Positions 20,933 to 32,204 of a stretch of 64,000 nucleotides of DNA are shown here, one piece after another. The first letter of the stretch is position 1, and each line of letters begins with the position of its first letter. This stretch comes from Chrysaora quinquecirrha. Lineage: Eukaryota > Cnidaria > Scyphozoa > Semaeostomeae > Pelagiidae. The notes beneath the pieces are model-generated. The model saw only the letters and a list, made by a program, of their open reading frames with translations. It searched no databases and was not told the DNA's origin. Both the position numbers and the translations under genes were made by a program. Where the stretch lies: the NCBI GenBank assembly GCA_014526335.1, contig JACTAT010000010.1:8096376-8160375 (forward strand), written 5' to 3'.

Positions 20933-22133
20933 TTAATCTAGATGAACAGAATTCAAGATATAGTCACCATAATTAAAGTCATTTGGTTTTGCAAAATTAT
21001 AATAACACTGAAAAGTTTCTTCCTTGGACCAACTAGTAGCAGCCATAATATCTCTTATATTAAAATTTTTTGAAGCCAAATGTGAAGCAGATGTTCCTCG
21101 TGTACTATGACTTTTATATTTTGATATGTCAATTCCAGTCAGAGCCATAAAGTTTCTTACCCAGTGCCATATGGTATCACAAGAGTCTGTGAGGTTTAAT
21201 AAAGCTTATTAACAACTGTTTGCTCGAATCACTTCGTAGACCCTTAGTCATGTCTAAATATTTATTCAAATGTGCAACAATACATAAATTGCTGTCACTT
21301 GGTTAAGATACAAACTCTAAAGGCTTTTGATGCGAATTTATCCGTGTATGTTTCAATTTGTCAGAAATAACAAATGTTAATTTATCTGGACAGCTTGTCA
21401 TGTTATTAATAGAGAGTTTGCTTAAAGTCTGGCACCTCTGCCCACTTAACAACGCTAACAAAAAGGCAATTCTATAAGAAAGATCTTTTAAAGTAAGCTC
21501 AGATAGAGGTGATTTTCTGAGAAATGTGAATACTGTGCTTATACTCCAGGTTGTGGGAAAGGATGGGCGAAGCTCAAATACTCCTTTCATGAATCTTTTA
21601 ACAATTGGTAATTGTCCAAAAGAGACATTGGTATTGTCTAAGCATAGTAAAGATGATAACATACTTCTTGCAGTGTTTATTGAACTATATGATAAGCCTG
21701 AATCAAATAATCCAGAGAGAAATTTTAAGGCAAAAGGCAATGATGCGGAGATAAAATCACATTGATGTTGATGACAGAATTCAAACCACCTTTTAGCAAG
21801 GCTTTGGTACTGTGATGTTGTGCCATCCCGCCAAGAGCCTAAAATTATTTTAATTGTACTATCAGACAAACCTTTCAATAGTAACTTTTCCCGGATACAA
21901 GACAGATAGCCAAGGTTAGATTTTTCGTTAAGGGATGTTTCAGGTCTGGCTGTGATGGCACTGTCAACATTCGAGAAGATGGTCGCAGAAGAACTGGTGC
22001 TTGTTCCAGCAACGCTTTCAGCATAGGTTATCAGGTTTGTGTTGGCCAATCTGGTACTACTACTATTCCCCCAGCTTGGTCTTGGATTATTTTCCGAAGT
22101 ACTTTTAGTATGCAACTGAATGGAGGAAAACAA
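20933..22133 (-). pseudogene. DIRS tyrosine recombinase
   Basis: The recombinase occupies 22133-21303 and, after a stop (FVS then TAA) and a frameshift, continues to 20933. An N-terminal SAM-like region includes GTTSQYQSLAKRWFEFCHQH. The catalytic domain shows the first Arg in LLSGQRCQTLSKLSI, then YKSHSTRGTSASHLA (H-x2-R), MAATSWSKEETF (Trp/His box) and QCYYNFA with the nucleophilic Tyr. All catalytic positions except a certain Lys are visible. The enzyme would join a circular cDNA to the genome without making a target duplication. It is broken here. Confidence 0.85.
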
Positions 22134-22579
22134 TAGAAGTTTATGTCATTCCATGGTATTGTAAATGCATCAATATGCATTGCAAAAGGATCTTTTCTAT
22201 ATGACACGTAATCTGGAAATTGTTTATTTAGTCGAGAGGCAAAAAGATCGATTGTAGGAAAAAACGGAAGTTCAGACAAAGCATCAGAAAGGTAGACTGG
22301 ATTCAGCATCCACTCAGTGTCAATATTTTTGCACCTAGATTCAAAATCTGCAGTAATGTTAAGATGGCCCAGAATATGCGCAGCAGTTAACCGCAGATTA
22401 TTTTTCTCACAGAAAGCCCAGATTTTACAAGCAATACTATTACATGGATCACTGTGACATGTGCCCATGTTATTTATGACACCAACTGCTGTTGTGTTAT
22501 CTATAAGAGTTTTGACATGTTTATTGGCAATTGATTTTGAGAAACATTTTAATGCAAAATATGCAGCAAGAAGCTCCAA
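22031..22579 (-). pseudogene. DIRS RNase H and linker domain
   Basis: The frame starts ELLAAYFALKCFSKSI (catalytic Glu), then TLIDNTTAVGVINNMG (catalytic Asp), AAHILGHLNITADFESR (the H-I-x-G-x2-N-x2-AD block) and the DIRS-specific linker PTIDLFASRLNKQFPDYVSY, IDAFTIPWNDINFYCFPPF, VVVPDWPTQT. It overlaps the recombinase frame by about 100 bases, as is usual in this class. Confidence 0.85.
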
Positions 22580-22584
22580 ATAAT

Positions 22585-23802
22585 TTATGTGAAAAAAGCT
22601 TCATTGGGGGTCCATTGGCCACCTGTTGAGGAGCCCCCTTTCACAGCCCCCCAACCAGAAAGGGATGCCTCGGAGTTAATGACAACATTGACAGGTGGTA
22701 TCTCAATATCATTAAATGAAATGGGTAAATTATGAAGCCACCAATAGAGTTGATCTTTAGCTTCATCAGATAGGGTCATCTTTGCATCAAAATTTCCTTT
22801 TGCACATTTCAAGGATACAATCTTGTCATTTTCAATAGCTCTATAATGGCGTTTGCCATATTTCACAGCGAGGAAGCTCGAGACTAAACAACCAATTATT
22901 TGTGCAACCTGACAAATAGAAGGCCTACGCTTGCCAAGTATATTGTTAATGCAATTAATAATTGTTGTGATCTTGTCAGCCTTAAGTGTTATTTTTAAAG
23001 TGTCAGAATTCAGGTTGAATCCAAGAAAAACTGTTGTTTTTTGTGGGATAAAAGCAGATTTATCAGGATGGACAACAAATCCAAGCTGGTCAAAAATTTT
23101 GATTGTTTCTATAACATTCATACAACACTCTGTGTAGGATGTGGATATCAGTAGAAGATCATCTAAATATGCACATATTGTGTAGCCTCTTTTCCTCAAA
23201 TAACATAAGATTGGTTTCAATAATTTTGTAAATTTTCTGGGACAAGAAGATAATCCGTTAGGATATGCTCTATACTTTTACAGTTTGTTATTGTACTGAA
23301 ATTTGAGATATTTCTAGGAAGTTTCATCAATCTTAACAGTGTAATAGGCATCCTTGAGATCAATAGATGCCATCCAACAACCTTTTGTTACCAAACTCAT
23401 AGTAGTGTCTATGGAGTCCATTTTAAAATGTGAATATGTAACATTTTCATTCAATAATTTCAAGTTCAATATTAGACGAACTTGACCATCCATTTTTGGT
23501 ACTGAAAAAATTGGAGATAAAAATTCCCAAGATTCATGGCTAGTTTCAATGATAACTTTCCTGCTAACAAGGCTTGCAATTTCTTGGCATATCTGGGTAT
23601 GATTGTCTGGTGGAACATAATTTTTAGGGTGCAGAGAACTTTTAGGAGGTGAGCAAATAAATTCTATTTGATCACCTTCAACCGTCTGCAAAATATTTCG
23701 ATCTGAAGTTAATGTCTTCCACCTCTGTAGAAAATTACATAACTGGCCACCAGTAAAAACTGAAACTTTGTATGCTAAGTAAGGTTTCAGAGAGTTGTTC
23801 AC
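22585..23802 (-). pseudogene. DIRS reverse transcriptase
   Basis: First part (23802-23314): SPIFSVPKMDGQVRLILNLK is the fingers block, followed by SIDLKDAYYTVKI (motif A). Two in-frame stops interrupt the frame just below 23314, with palm sequence continuing as KYRAYPNGLSSCPRKFTKLL (motif B). Second part (23220-22585): ICAYLDDLLLIS holds the catalytic Y-L-D-D, then LGFVVHPDKSAFIPQKTTVF and LGFNLNSDTL. The start of the RNase H follows with INSEASLSGWGAV, where the usual Asp of the first RNase H motif is Glu. A one-base shift in a T-run near 22590 separates it from the next frame. Confidence 0.85.
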
Positions 23803-24977
23803 AAAATAATAAAGTGGCTCACCTGTTTATCACCAGGTTTTGAAAAGCATTTGACATTTTGCTGTCTGGAGGGACGATTGTGTTGATAATACCTGGCTGG
23901 GTATCTGTTTTGGGGAGGCAGACCCCTCTCCCGATTGGATAAAAAAGGCTTCTTGCTCTGATATTGAGGATATGGAGGAAACCGTGTTGATGTGTTGGTT
24001 TGCACATGGGCCATAATCTTGCCCTCTAATTTAGATTTCGAGAGAGTTTTTGGCAAGTCATTGCCAAATAAATACTTTTCTGGTTTGCTTACGCGCAGAC
24101 AAAAATTCTTTAAGTCAGTGCTCAAAAGAGGTCTCAAGGAATCTCATCGTTTATAAGACAGCTCAAGGTTTACATGACCTAACAAAGCTATTGAATCAAA
24201 CAACCTTGTGGCTATAGCTTTGCAGTCAGGGGTGGTCTTGTTTGTCCTTGCGTTTAGAAGGTCTTCGATTGTAATTGTCAATGCACTAGAAACTTTAACA
24301 GTTGCATCCTGCAAAATGGAGAGCCTTATGTCTCTCTGTTTGTGAAAACTTTTAATTTTCCCCCAGATTTGTTCATTAATCTTTGGGACAAAGAGGTTAG
24401 CACAATTTTCTGGGGTTGGGTATTTTTCTAGAATCTCTTTTCGCTTCTTGACACCCAAATCAGTTGTAAACTTTTCATTCACAATTTTGGCTACTTTGTC
24501 AGAGACAGGTGGCCTGGTGATATCTGACAAACAAAGAGACAAGTCAACAGCTTCTAGAAAGCTGGCATTATCCTCATCCATATCAACATCAGATGTATCA
24601 GCATAATCATCCCCACCAAAAACACTTATAGCATCATCTTCACTGGATTTAGGGTGTCCTGCTGGTATTACACTATCCTCATTAGATTGACTGGTGGCTT
24701 CATCTGAGGCCAGAGCAGTAGCTTCCTCTGAAGCTGGGTGTTGTGCTTCCTCTGAAGCTGGCATATATGCTTCTTGTGAAGCGTGGTGTGGTTGTTCTAA
24801 CAACCTTGTGGCATGTATAGCATGGACATTTTTGTCTTTCTTTAGCTCGGTCAGTAACTGATTGGTTTCGGCCATGCTTTTCTGCATTGCCAAAAGTATG
24901 TCAAGCATGGACAAATCTTTACCAGGCCTATTGCCAGAAGCAGTCAAGGCAATCGGTCCATCTGCTTCCATTTTCAA
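23799..24977 (-). pseudogene. DIRS gag-like protein
   Basis: The start at 24977 gives a 277-codon frame ending in TGA (24146-24144), after which the same frame continues to 23799, so one stop splits a protein of about 390 residues. Visible features: a short coiled segment near residues 25-50 ([20 protein letters not shown]), a low-complexity region of repeated SEEA/SDEA units (70-105), an acidic stretch ([17 protein letters not shown]), then the conserved part ([34 protein letters not shown]). A basic, Pro/Tyr/Arg/Gln-rich tail (NRYPARYYQHNRPSRQQNVK) suits nucleic-acid binding. It precedes the RT frame, as in DIRS elements. Confidence 0.75.
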
Positions 24978-25639
24978 TGAAATATACCCGAAAAAGAAAA
25001 AATTTGGTGTATACTTATCTTATTAAGAAATTATCGTCAATGATGAGATATAACAGCGTCGTGATTCGAACAGATTTCTTCACCATGGAGCAAAAATAAT
25101 TTAGCGTTGCAAGAAATAACGTGTGCCAGATTGCAGCCATATTCAACACAACTGGATTGCGCCTGCGCAGTAAAGTTTCTCGTACTACTGCGTCGTATAC
25201 TCTGTTTCTGCAGCAGCAGCGGCGTGAAAATCAATCGAAGGGTCCAACAGTGTAAACATTTTCTTTGACATTTGTATGTGAAGGCTGAAGGCTACCTATT
25301 CTAACTACATCTTGTAGAAATCGCAATACAGCTAAAATATAACAACTACCTTCCTCTGTGCTGAAAATTAAACTGAATTGAAGCCCCATACTGGATGAAG
25401 ACCACACAGCAGTTTGGTCGGAAACGGAAACTCATTAAATAAACTATGAGACATGTCTGACTTACAAATTAACAACGAAATCAATTCACTCATATTTAAT
25501 AACATTTCCCAGCTATGTAATTCGACCTAAAAAATATTGAACTGACCATCTAGGTAAAAATGGACCACACATAGGCCCTGGACATAACAAAAACACATGT
25601 GTTAAGTACACGTGCCACTGTATCTCTGAGCACAACAGC

Positions 25640-26100
25640 GGTGGGTCTGAATACCCCATGCTAGAAATAGAACATGGGGCGTTTTCGGCTTAAGTCTGTT
25701 GAGTTTCGTGATCAGCATTTCAAATTGCCTATGTCTACCAATTTTCATGCAGGTATCACAATTTGCAAATAAAAATATTACAATCTCCGTATTTGAGGCC
25801 TGGATCCTAGTACCCCATGCTAAAAATAGCACATGGGAGCATTTTCGGCTTGCGTCTGTTCAGATTCGTGATCAGCAAGTCAAATTACCCATGTCTACCA
25901 ATTTTATGCAGGTATCGCAATTTGCAAGTAAAATATTAAAATTTCCGTGTTAGAGGCCTGGATCATAGTACCCCATGATAAAAATAGCACACGGGGGCAT
26001 TTTTCGGCTTGTGTCTGTTCGGATTCGTGATCAGCATGTCAAATTACCTATTTCTACCAATTTTCATGCAGGTATCACAATTTGCAAGTAAAATATTACA
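25640..26100. repeat. 158-bp tandem repeat, about three units
   Basis: Three units begin near 25651, 25810 and 25968. Each has ACCCCATGCTAAAAATAGCA, CATTTTCGGCTTGCGTCTGT, GTGATCAGCA and TCTACCAATTTTATGCAGGT segments. CCCATGCTA...GCACATGGG gives each unit a small hairpin. Confidence 0.85.
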
Positions 26101-26199
26101 ATAAACTGAAATATAGCGTGAGGTACTATCGAATAAGTTACATAGAACAAAATTTTTTAAAAGGATTCAGTACCAAGAGAAAATACAAATTTGAACGAC

Positions 26200-26225
26200 G
26201 TTTCGGGCATTACCCTTTATCAAGT
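26200..26225 (-). ncRNA. Degenerate hammerhead-like motif
   Basis: The minus strand reads CUUGAUAAAGGG, a short loop, CCC, then GAAAC and GUCG. Helix II (GGG/CCC) and GAAAC with a following GUC resemble the Penelope-type hammerhead, but the first core box is CUUGAUAA rather than CUGAUGA, so it is degenerate or coincidental. No Penelope ORF is adjacent. Confidence 0.3.
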
Positions 26226-26319
26226 GACGGTTTAATTTTCAAATACAAATATAAGTAGTTTGAAAAAATGAAAACGAGGCAAAACAAAAATGTACAAAAA
26301 TGTTAATTTCGAGAGCAGT

Positions 26320-26410
26320 TGTGTGGTGTCAGTTTAATTTCTGACCAATTTTTCGATAAGACAAACCAATTTCTCTTAAATACTTTACGGCTACTCTTTC
26401 TTCAAAACTT
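26320..26410 (-). pseudogene. Helix-turn-helix-like scrap
   Basis: The minus-strand frame ELSFEERVAVKYLREIGLSY then RKIGQKLN, stop, has the R-x3-V-x-YL-x2-G-LSYRKIG-x2-L pattern of a transposase-type or PLE-associated helix-turn-helix. It is only about 28 codons long. Confidence 0.3.
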
Positions 26411-26715
26411 AATTCTCATGTTTTTGTCATGTTTGTTTTCGGTCATTTTCTAAGTTTTCCTGATAATATTTCCTTAAATTTTTTTTTTGTTTTGATAAAG
26501 CGATGGCATAAGCATGATTTCCGGCCAAAAATTAAGGTAGGGCCTAGCTCCTTGTTTCTACAATGCATCCGCCATTTTGAGAAAGGTGGTTGGATACTTA
26601 TCGAACGTAAGTGTACAATACTGTATACTGTATTTGTATACTGTGTATGTAACTGTAACTGTGTTTACAATATATAGTTAATAGTAACGGTATATAGTAT
26701 ATAGTTACAAAGTAC

Positions 26716-26815
26716 TACCCTGGGTTCCAGAGCCTATGAGACGAAAAAAAAACAGAGAGAGAGAGAGAGGCTCTGGGCTAAACCTAACACCATCTCGTTT
26801 TGAGAGAGGATTCCA
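26716..26815 (+). promoter_or_regulatory. Terminal/5' region shared by both genes, copy 1
   Basis: After the terminal TACCCTGGG comes CCAGAGCCT, a GA-rich tract (26741-26765), AGGCTCTGGGCTAAAC, then ACACCATCTCGTTTTG. CCAGAGCC and GGCTCTGG form an inverted pair around the GA tract. The same arrangement precedes the two-CxxC gene at 33325-33440, so this is both a terminus and a leader/promoter candidate. The helicase ATG is about 120 bp downstream. Confidence 0.6.
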
Positions 26816-27412
26816 AAATCGGAATTCTCTTTTCTATTTGTTGAAAAAATGCACGTGACCTCTTTCTCCAAATCATTGATTGACTCGACTGATCGATTTG
26901 ATTTTTGTTTGATTGTGGCGTGTAATTCTAAAATGGAGGAAGATTTGAGAGTTCCTGTGGACAAATTGCTGCAGAATTATTTTGAAAGGATAGATGAATT
27001 AACACCTCAACAGTATCAAATTATCAAATCTTTGCTTGTTGATTCAAAAGATACGTTTGCTATTTTGCCAACTGGACATGGAAAGTCTCTTCCTTACTAC
27101 ATGTCCCCGATTTCGGCCAAAGAGCTCTCTGACCGAGATGGGTTCCAAGCTTTGCAAAAACGGGACATTGTTGGGAGCAACTGCAGAATGCAGGGCCAGC
27201 CTATTTTAACATTTTACATCAAATACAAGAAGGCCAATAGCCGAATTTTCTTAGAGTGCAGTTACAACACAAACCGCACAGCCTCAAGCCTACAAACGCG
27301 CAGCGCCAAGTTAGCGAAAAACAGTACTGACTGACGACATGTTATAACCAAGTGCGTCACCGCGCTGCGCGTCACCAGCACTCAAGCTTTTTCGGATGGA
27401 CTCCTTGTGAAT

Positions 27413-27893
27413 AACCTTGCCACCATGTTGCAAGTATATATTTTTGCCAGCCTACAGCCTACAGCCAACGACTCAACGCGCATGCACGGAAAAAAGAAGC
27501 GCAACGTCATAGCCTTGCTAACATGTTACAAGTATATATTTTTGCCAGCCTACAGCCTACAGCCAACAACTCAATGCGCATGCACGGAAAAAAGAAGCGC
27601 AACGTCATAGCCTTGCTAACATGTTACAAGTATATATTTTTGCCAGCCTACAGCCTACAGCCTACAGCCAACGACTCAATGTGCATGCACGGAAAAAAGA
27701 AGTGCAACGTCATGGCCTTGCTAACATGTTACAAGTATATATTTTTGCCAGCCTACAGCCTACAGCCAACAACTCAAAGCGCATGCACGGAAAAAAAGAA
27801 GCGCAACGTCATAGCCTTGCTAACATGTTGCAAGTATATATTTTTGCCAGCCTACAGCCTACAGCCAACGACTCAATGCGCATGCACGGAAAC
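27413..27893. repeat. 100-bp tandem repeat, five units
   Basis: Units start near 27417, 27519, 27617, 27719 and 27821. Each has CAAGTATATATTTTTGCCAG, CCTACAGCCTACAGCCAACG, ACTCAATGCGCATGCACGG and AAGCGCAACGTCATAGCC. The long parallel frames in this region are products of the repeat. Confidence 0.9.
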
Positions 27894-28129
27894 TATGGCA
27901 ATGACTGATGAGAGCAGGCTGGCTTCGGCATTCCGCAGAAGATTAGGCCTTAAAATAAACTGCCAGTCAAGCAAGCAATCTTCATTTTTTTATTAACATT
28001 AACTTAAAGTTAATGCAGGTCAGGGATTCATGTCAACTATACAGATGATGTTTACCTACAGCTTGTGCCCCCAGACTGATTTTCTAGAACGAATACTCTG
28101 GGTACTCATTTACCAACCTCGGAAGAATC

Positions 28130-29380
28130 GACAGCCAAGTTGCTGTACTGTGGGGATTGCCTTCTTGCTTAGATGATTCACTTTTAAGGGTGTTAGCACT
28201 CTAACCCTTTTAATAAAGGGGTGATACTGTGGGGAATGATTTCTTGCTAAGATCAAACAGTTCACTTATAAGGGTGTTAGCACTTTAGCCCTCTTAATAA
28301 ACGGGTGATGCTGTGGGGGGTTCCCCACTTAGTTGATGCTGTGGAGATTGCCCTCTTGCTAAGAGGAAACAATTCACTTGTGAGGGTGTTAGCACTCTAG
28401 CCCTTATAATAAACGGGTGATACCGTGGGGATAGATTTCTTGGCTAAGAAGAAACAATTCACTTGTGACGGTGTTAGCACTCTAGCGCTTTTAATAAACG
28501 GGTGATACCGTGGGGATAGATTTCTTGGCTAAGAAGAAACAATTCACTTGTGAGGGTGTTAGCACTCTAGCGCTTTCAATAAACGGGTGATACTGTGGGG
28601 ATAGATTTCTTGCTAAGATCAAACTGTTCAGTTATAAGAGTATTAGCACTCTAGACCTTTTAATAAACGGGTGATACTATGGGGATTGATTTCTTGCTAA
28701 GATTAGAAATAAAGCTCTAGCCCTTTTAATAAACGGGTGATACAGTAGAGATTGCCCTCTTGCTAAGATGCAAAAATTCACTTTTAAGGGTGTCAGCACT
28801 CTAGCCCTTTTAATAAACGGGTGATACTGTGGGGATTGCCTTTCTGCTCAGATGAAAGAATTCAATTGAAAGAGTGTTAAAAGCTCTAGCCCATTTAATA
28901 AATGAATGATACTTTAGGGGGGTTGCCCACTTAATTAATACTGTGGGGATTGATTTCTTGCTAAGATTAGAAATTGATTTGGGTGTTAAAGCTCTAGCCC
29001 TTTTAGTAAATGAGTGATACTATGGGGGGGGGGTTCCCACTTACTTGATACTGTGGAGATCGGGATTGATGTCTTGCTAAAGATTATAAATTTAATTAAA
29101 AGAGTGTTAAAGCTCTAGCCTCTTTAATAAACGGGTGATACTGTGGGGGGGTTGCCCACTTAATTGATTCTGTGGGGATTGCTTTCTTGCTAAGATGAAA
29201 GGATTCCATTTGAAAGGTGTTAGTGCTGTAGCCCTTTTAATAACCGGTTGATACTTGGGATTGCTTTCTTGCAAAGATGAAACTATTCCATTTTAATGAA
29301 AGGTGTTATTGTGCTAGCTCGTTTATACTGTGGTGATACTGTGGGGATTGAAAGGATTCCATTTGGAGGATGTTTGTACT
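28130..29380. repeat. 110-120-bp degenerate tandem repeat, about eleven units
   Basis: Each unit has GTGGGGATTGATTTCTTGCT, AAGA, TTCACTTGTGAGGGTGTTAG, CACTCTAGCCCTTTTAATAA and ACGGGTGATACTGTGG. Units are about 85-90% alike by eye, with several internal deletions and a GGGGGTTGCCCACTTA insertion in some. The array lies near the left side of the 4-kb transposon, as subterminal arrays do in many non-autonomous elements. Confidence 0.85.
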
Positions 29381-29974
29381 CTGGGTCTTCTATGGCCATG
29401 CTCTGGCATTTGTCAACATGTAGACAGTGATGCTGGCCCTATTTTGAATTCTGGCCAACTTCTATCTGCCAGTACAAATAAGAAAATTGACCCTGAATGG
29501 AAATAGAGTTCAAGTTTCTATCCCCCAGTCTTCCCTGTGGCACCAAACCAGGTATAAGCTTTGAGCTGCAATGCAAAAAGATAGACAAACTTCTCTCAAC
29601 CTAAAAATCTTTTGATGCATTAAGTTATATAATATTTCAAGTCCAATCTTTCATTGAAACCATTCTCTTCGCTATTGGCTTGTAGTGCATCTTTGTACAG
29701 AATGGCACAAAAGGCTTGCTAACTGTTCCACTGCATTATTTTCAATCGATGTTGTACTACTGTTCTTCTTGGTTCTTATACAAACTAGAAAGCAAAATTT
29801 GTACATTATGCACACATTTTAAAAAGCTGTCATAACATTTCCAAGATAATTAGACACAGTTTGTAAAAATATTTCTTTTGACACAATCTTCACCCCCGAT
29901 CTGCCAGGACTATCCCAGGGGGGGGGGGCGTTTGTCCACATTGAAAATGTTTCAATTCTATGTACAGTACAGCT

Positions 29975-30365
29975 CTATAATACACGTTTTTTTATAAGAA
30001 AGTTTTTTTGGGCCAGTATTGGAATTTCTTAGATATTTCATGTTTTCAGTACCAAAACTTTCTTGTGACTTTCTTAGCAAAAATTTTGGAATACAGTATT
30101 TCTAAGAATGCACAGTTCAAGGCAATGTATAAATTGCACAAATACCACGTTTTTCAAAGAAAATCATCATTGCACTTGTTTAATAGGAAGAAGAGCGACT
30201 GAACAGATGAGCGAAAGTAACACACAGAACATTAGGAGTGAAAGTATGAAACAGAACTTTCTTAAGTGTCAAGAATCCAGTATTGAACTTCCTTAAACTT
30301 TTAAGATGTTGAGCACTACTTTCTTATAAACCACTTTCTTATAAAAAAAAAACGTGTAGTGGTAA
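29975..30365. repeat. Short inverted-repeat (MITE-like) element
   Basis: TACACG, a T-run, then ATAAGAAAGT at 29981-30003 is mirrored by ACTTTCTTATA, an A-run and CGTGTA near 30335-30357. About 20 bp of terminal inverted repeat enclose roughly 375 bp without coding content. It is nested in the 4-kb transposon. Confidence 0.5.
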
Positions 30366-31929
30366 TGCAAACTCTCTGAAATTGGAAATATTTTTCTCAA
30401 ACCCAACATATATTTTCTCGCAAAAATTCCAACAGCCTTAAACTTACTCAAGATCTTCTGATAAAGTCCCACAACCATGACCTCATGAACTACGGTAGAA
30501 CTGAGGCAACGCTCCGGTACTGTAATCCCTGCGCATGTGATAACACCCACTGCGAGGGTAATTTCTTCCGCACGCTAAAAATCACAATTCTGGTTACAGA
30601 CCGTCTGCAAATAAAACCCAGCCACCAACCCTCTGGCCTCCCAGGCCATTTCGATATTTTTGGTACCAATATCACGCAAAATGACATAGGCCATGGCTAA
30701 CAAAATTCGGACGGAGCGGCACTTTTATTTTATAAGCGAAATCTAATTGACAAGTCCTACGTTTAACAAGGAATATGATAAAGAGTTATTTGTACCTCTC
30801 TACAGCAATCTTCCTAAAGCAATGTCGACAGAAAACAATTCAACATCACCGATTCTGAAAAAGGACCCAAAAAACCAGTGTCTCCAGCTTTTCAGTTTGA
30901 ATCAGCGAGCACATCATCATTGGTGACCACAGTTTATGTGCAAAACTTTCAAATATAGTCCTTCTGTTGATCGGGGATACTTCCCTTTTCATCGAGTCGG
31001 TTCGGCTGCCATTTTTGTCCCCGTTCTTCTCCCTACTCTCGAAATGAAGTTCACACTGTCCGACATTACGAAGAGCCCACAACATTTGCGAAGGAGAGGT
31101 GATTAACATCTCATTTTCTATTCTTTTTCTCAAAATCTATTGTCCACAAACAAATGCTTTCTGTTACAAATGACAATAGCTTGCTGCGTGGGCTCTAGGC
31201 GGCCTAACACAACTTGGCCCTGCATTCTGCAGTTGAGCCCATTGTTGTAGTTATTTCACCTCTTCTGGCTATTATGGACATTCAAGTAAAGGAATTAAAT
31301 AACAAGGGAATACCTGCTTACTCGCCACGCAATGACTTTATTGATTATGAAAAGCTTGAATTGGGCATTTTGGAGTTGTCTTTGGGAGTCCAGAAGCTTG
31401 GGTGCAGTCAAAGAAATGGCAAAAAATGCTTCGCTCAAAAACATATCAGGAAAAATTTTTGTGGATTGTTGCAGATGAATTGTATTCCATTGTATTCCAA
31501 ATGCACATTGTATTCCAAAGTGGTAAGGCAACATATTTATAGGCCAAAGTTCGAGATCCCTCATGGGCTGTGCCTCTTTGGAGTGTAATATAATATTAAT
31601 ATAATATAATGAAGTAACAATTATTGTAGATAGATAAATGATACATAGCCTATAAAACTTTAAAGGAGTAATATTATTAATTAGTTTTAGACAAAATTAT
31701 TTACAACTTGCTTTTCTTTCTTTTCTATTAGGGGTCATCGACTTTCGATTTTTGTATTTTTAATGATCTTCTTTCAACTCATTTAGCTCACTCAAACAAT
31801 TTCAATTTTTATATTGTTATATAGCAATTTCCCCTTCCCTCCCATCTCGCTAAGGCACTGAATCGCTCATGAACAAGGGTAGATATCAAGACAGCGTTAC
31901 TAAAATGGGAGTATTTAAAAGGAAAAAGT

Positions 31930-32190
31930 AAAGGGTGAAAGGATGAAGACACAGAGACCGTGTCAATGAGAATGGTAATATACACATGAGGAAAAACAAA
32001 TGGTAATATCAATAGTGATAAGGTTGCTTTGACAGTGTAGGGAGTGAAAGAGTGAAGACACAGAGTCCGTGTTCATGGAAATGGTAATATGGACATAAGA
32101 AACAAAAATTGGCAATATCAATAGAGATAGGGCTGCCATGTTGCTGTAGAGAGTGAAAGGGTGAAGACTATGGAGTTAGATAGAGGACAA
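31930..32190. repeat. 125-bp repeat with GACACAGAGTC motif (left-arm copy)
   Basis: Two to three units carry GAGTGAAAGAGTGAAGACAC, AGAGTCCGTGTTCATGGAAA and TGGTAATATGGACATAAG segments. The inverse occurs at 41765-42060, and single units in the forward sense lie at 47550-47650, 53080-53180 and up to the gap at 58498. Confidence 0.75.
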
Positions 32191-32204
32191 AAGTTGATGT
32201 TGTC

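Larger units (their letters stand above)
20468..25230 (-). mobile_element. DIRS-type tyrosine-recombinase retrotransposon
   Basis: On the minus strand this is gag (24977-23799), RT (23802-22585), RNase H (22579-22031) and tyrosine recombinase (22133-20933), the canonical DIRS order with the recombinase frame overlapping the RNase H frame. The inverted termini are GTAGTACGAGAGACTGTACC (20546) and the complement of TAAAGTTTCTCGTACTAC (25171-25188), both next to a GCGCAGGCGCA box. All ORFs carry stops or frameshifts, so it is an inactive but nearly full-length copy. No methyltransferase domain is seen. Exact outer limits are uncertain. Confidence 0.85.
27174..31239. mobile_element. 4,066-bp DNA transposon inserted in the helicase frame (non-autonomous)
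   Basis: The ends are GGAGCAACTGCAG... on the left and, in complement, GGCTCAACTGCAG... on the right; both continue AACTGCAGAATGCAGGGCCA, a 25-bp terminal inverted repeat with two mismatches. CATTGTTG occurs directly before (27166-27173) and after (31240-31247), an 8-bp target duplication. Removing the element with one CATTGTTG copy restores the helicase phase. The inside holds two tandem arrays (27413-27893, 28130-29380), an inverted-repeat segment (29975-30365) and no recognisable transposase. The 8-bp duplication fits hAT, P or KDZ groups; the terminus does not decide between them. Confidence 0.85.
26933..31588 (+). pseudogene. RecQ-like helicase, N-terminal half, interrupted by a transposon
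   Basis: An ATG at 26933 is preferred over an in-frame ATG at 26849, which translates leader-like sequence. Residues about 25-50 read TPQQYQIIKSLLVDSKDTFA then ILPTGHGKSLPYY, the Q-like motif 0 and Walker A (G-x-GKS) of RecQ-family SF2 helicases. The frame is cut at 27173 by a 4,066-bp insertion and resumes in phase at 31248 with VISPLLAIMDIQVKELNN (motif Ia). A one-base frameshift near 31388 follows; beyond it come FGSPEAWVQ and WIVADELYSIV (Walker B region, DEL-Y instead of DEAH) and YRPKFEIP. RecQ enzymes unwind DNA 3' to 5' using ATP. Here the gene is dead and stops before motif III. Whether it is a transposon gene or a captured host gene is open. Confidence 0.7.

Noticed and set aside
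27407..27996. Repetitive frame with MLQVYIFASLQPTANNSMRM units
   Set aside because: Produced by the 100-bp tandem repeat, with a similar unit readable in more than one frame; no ancestry as a protein repeat is evident.
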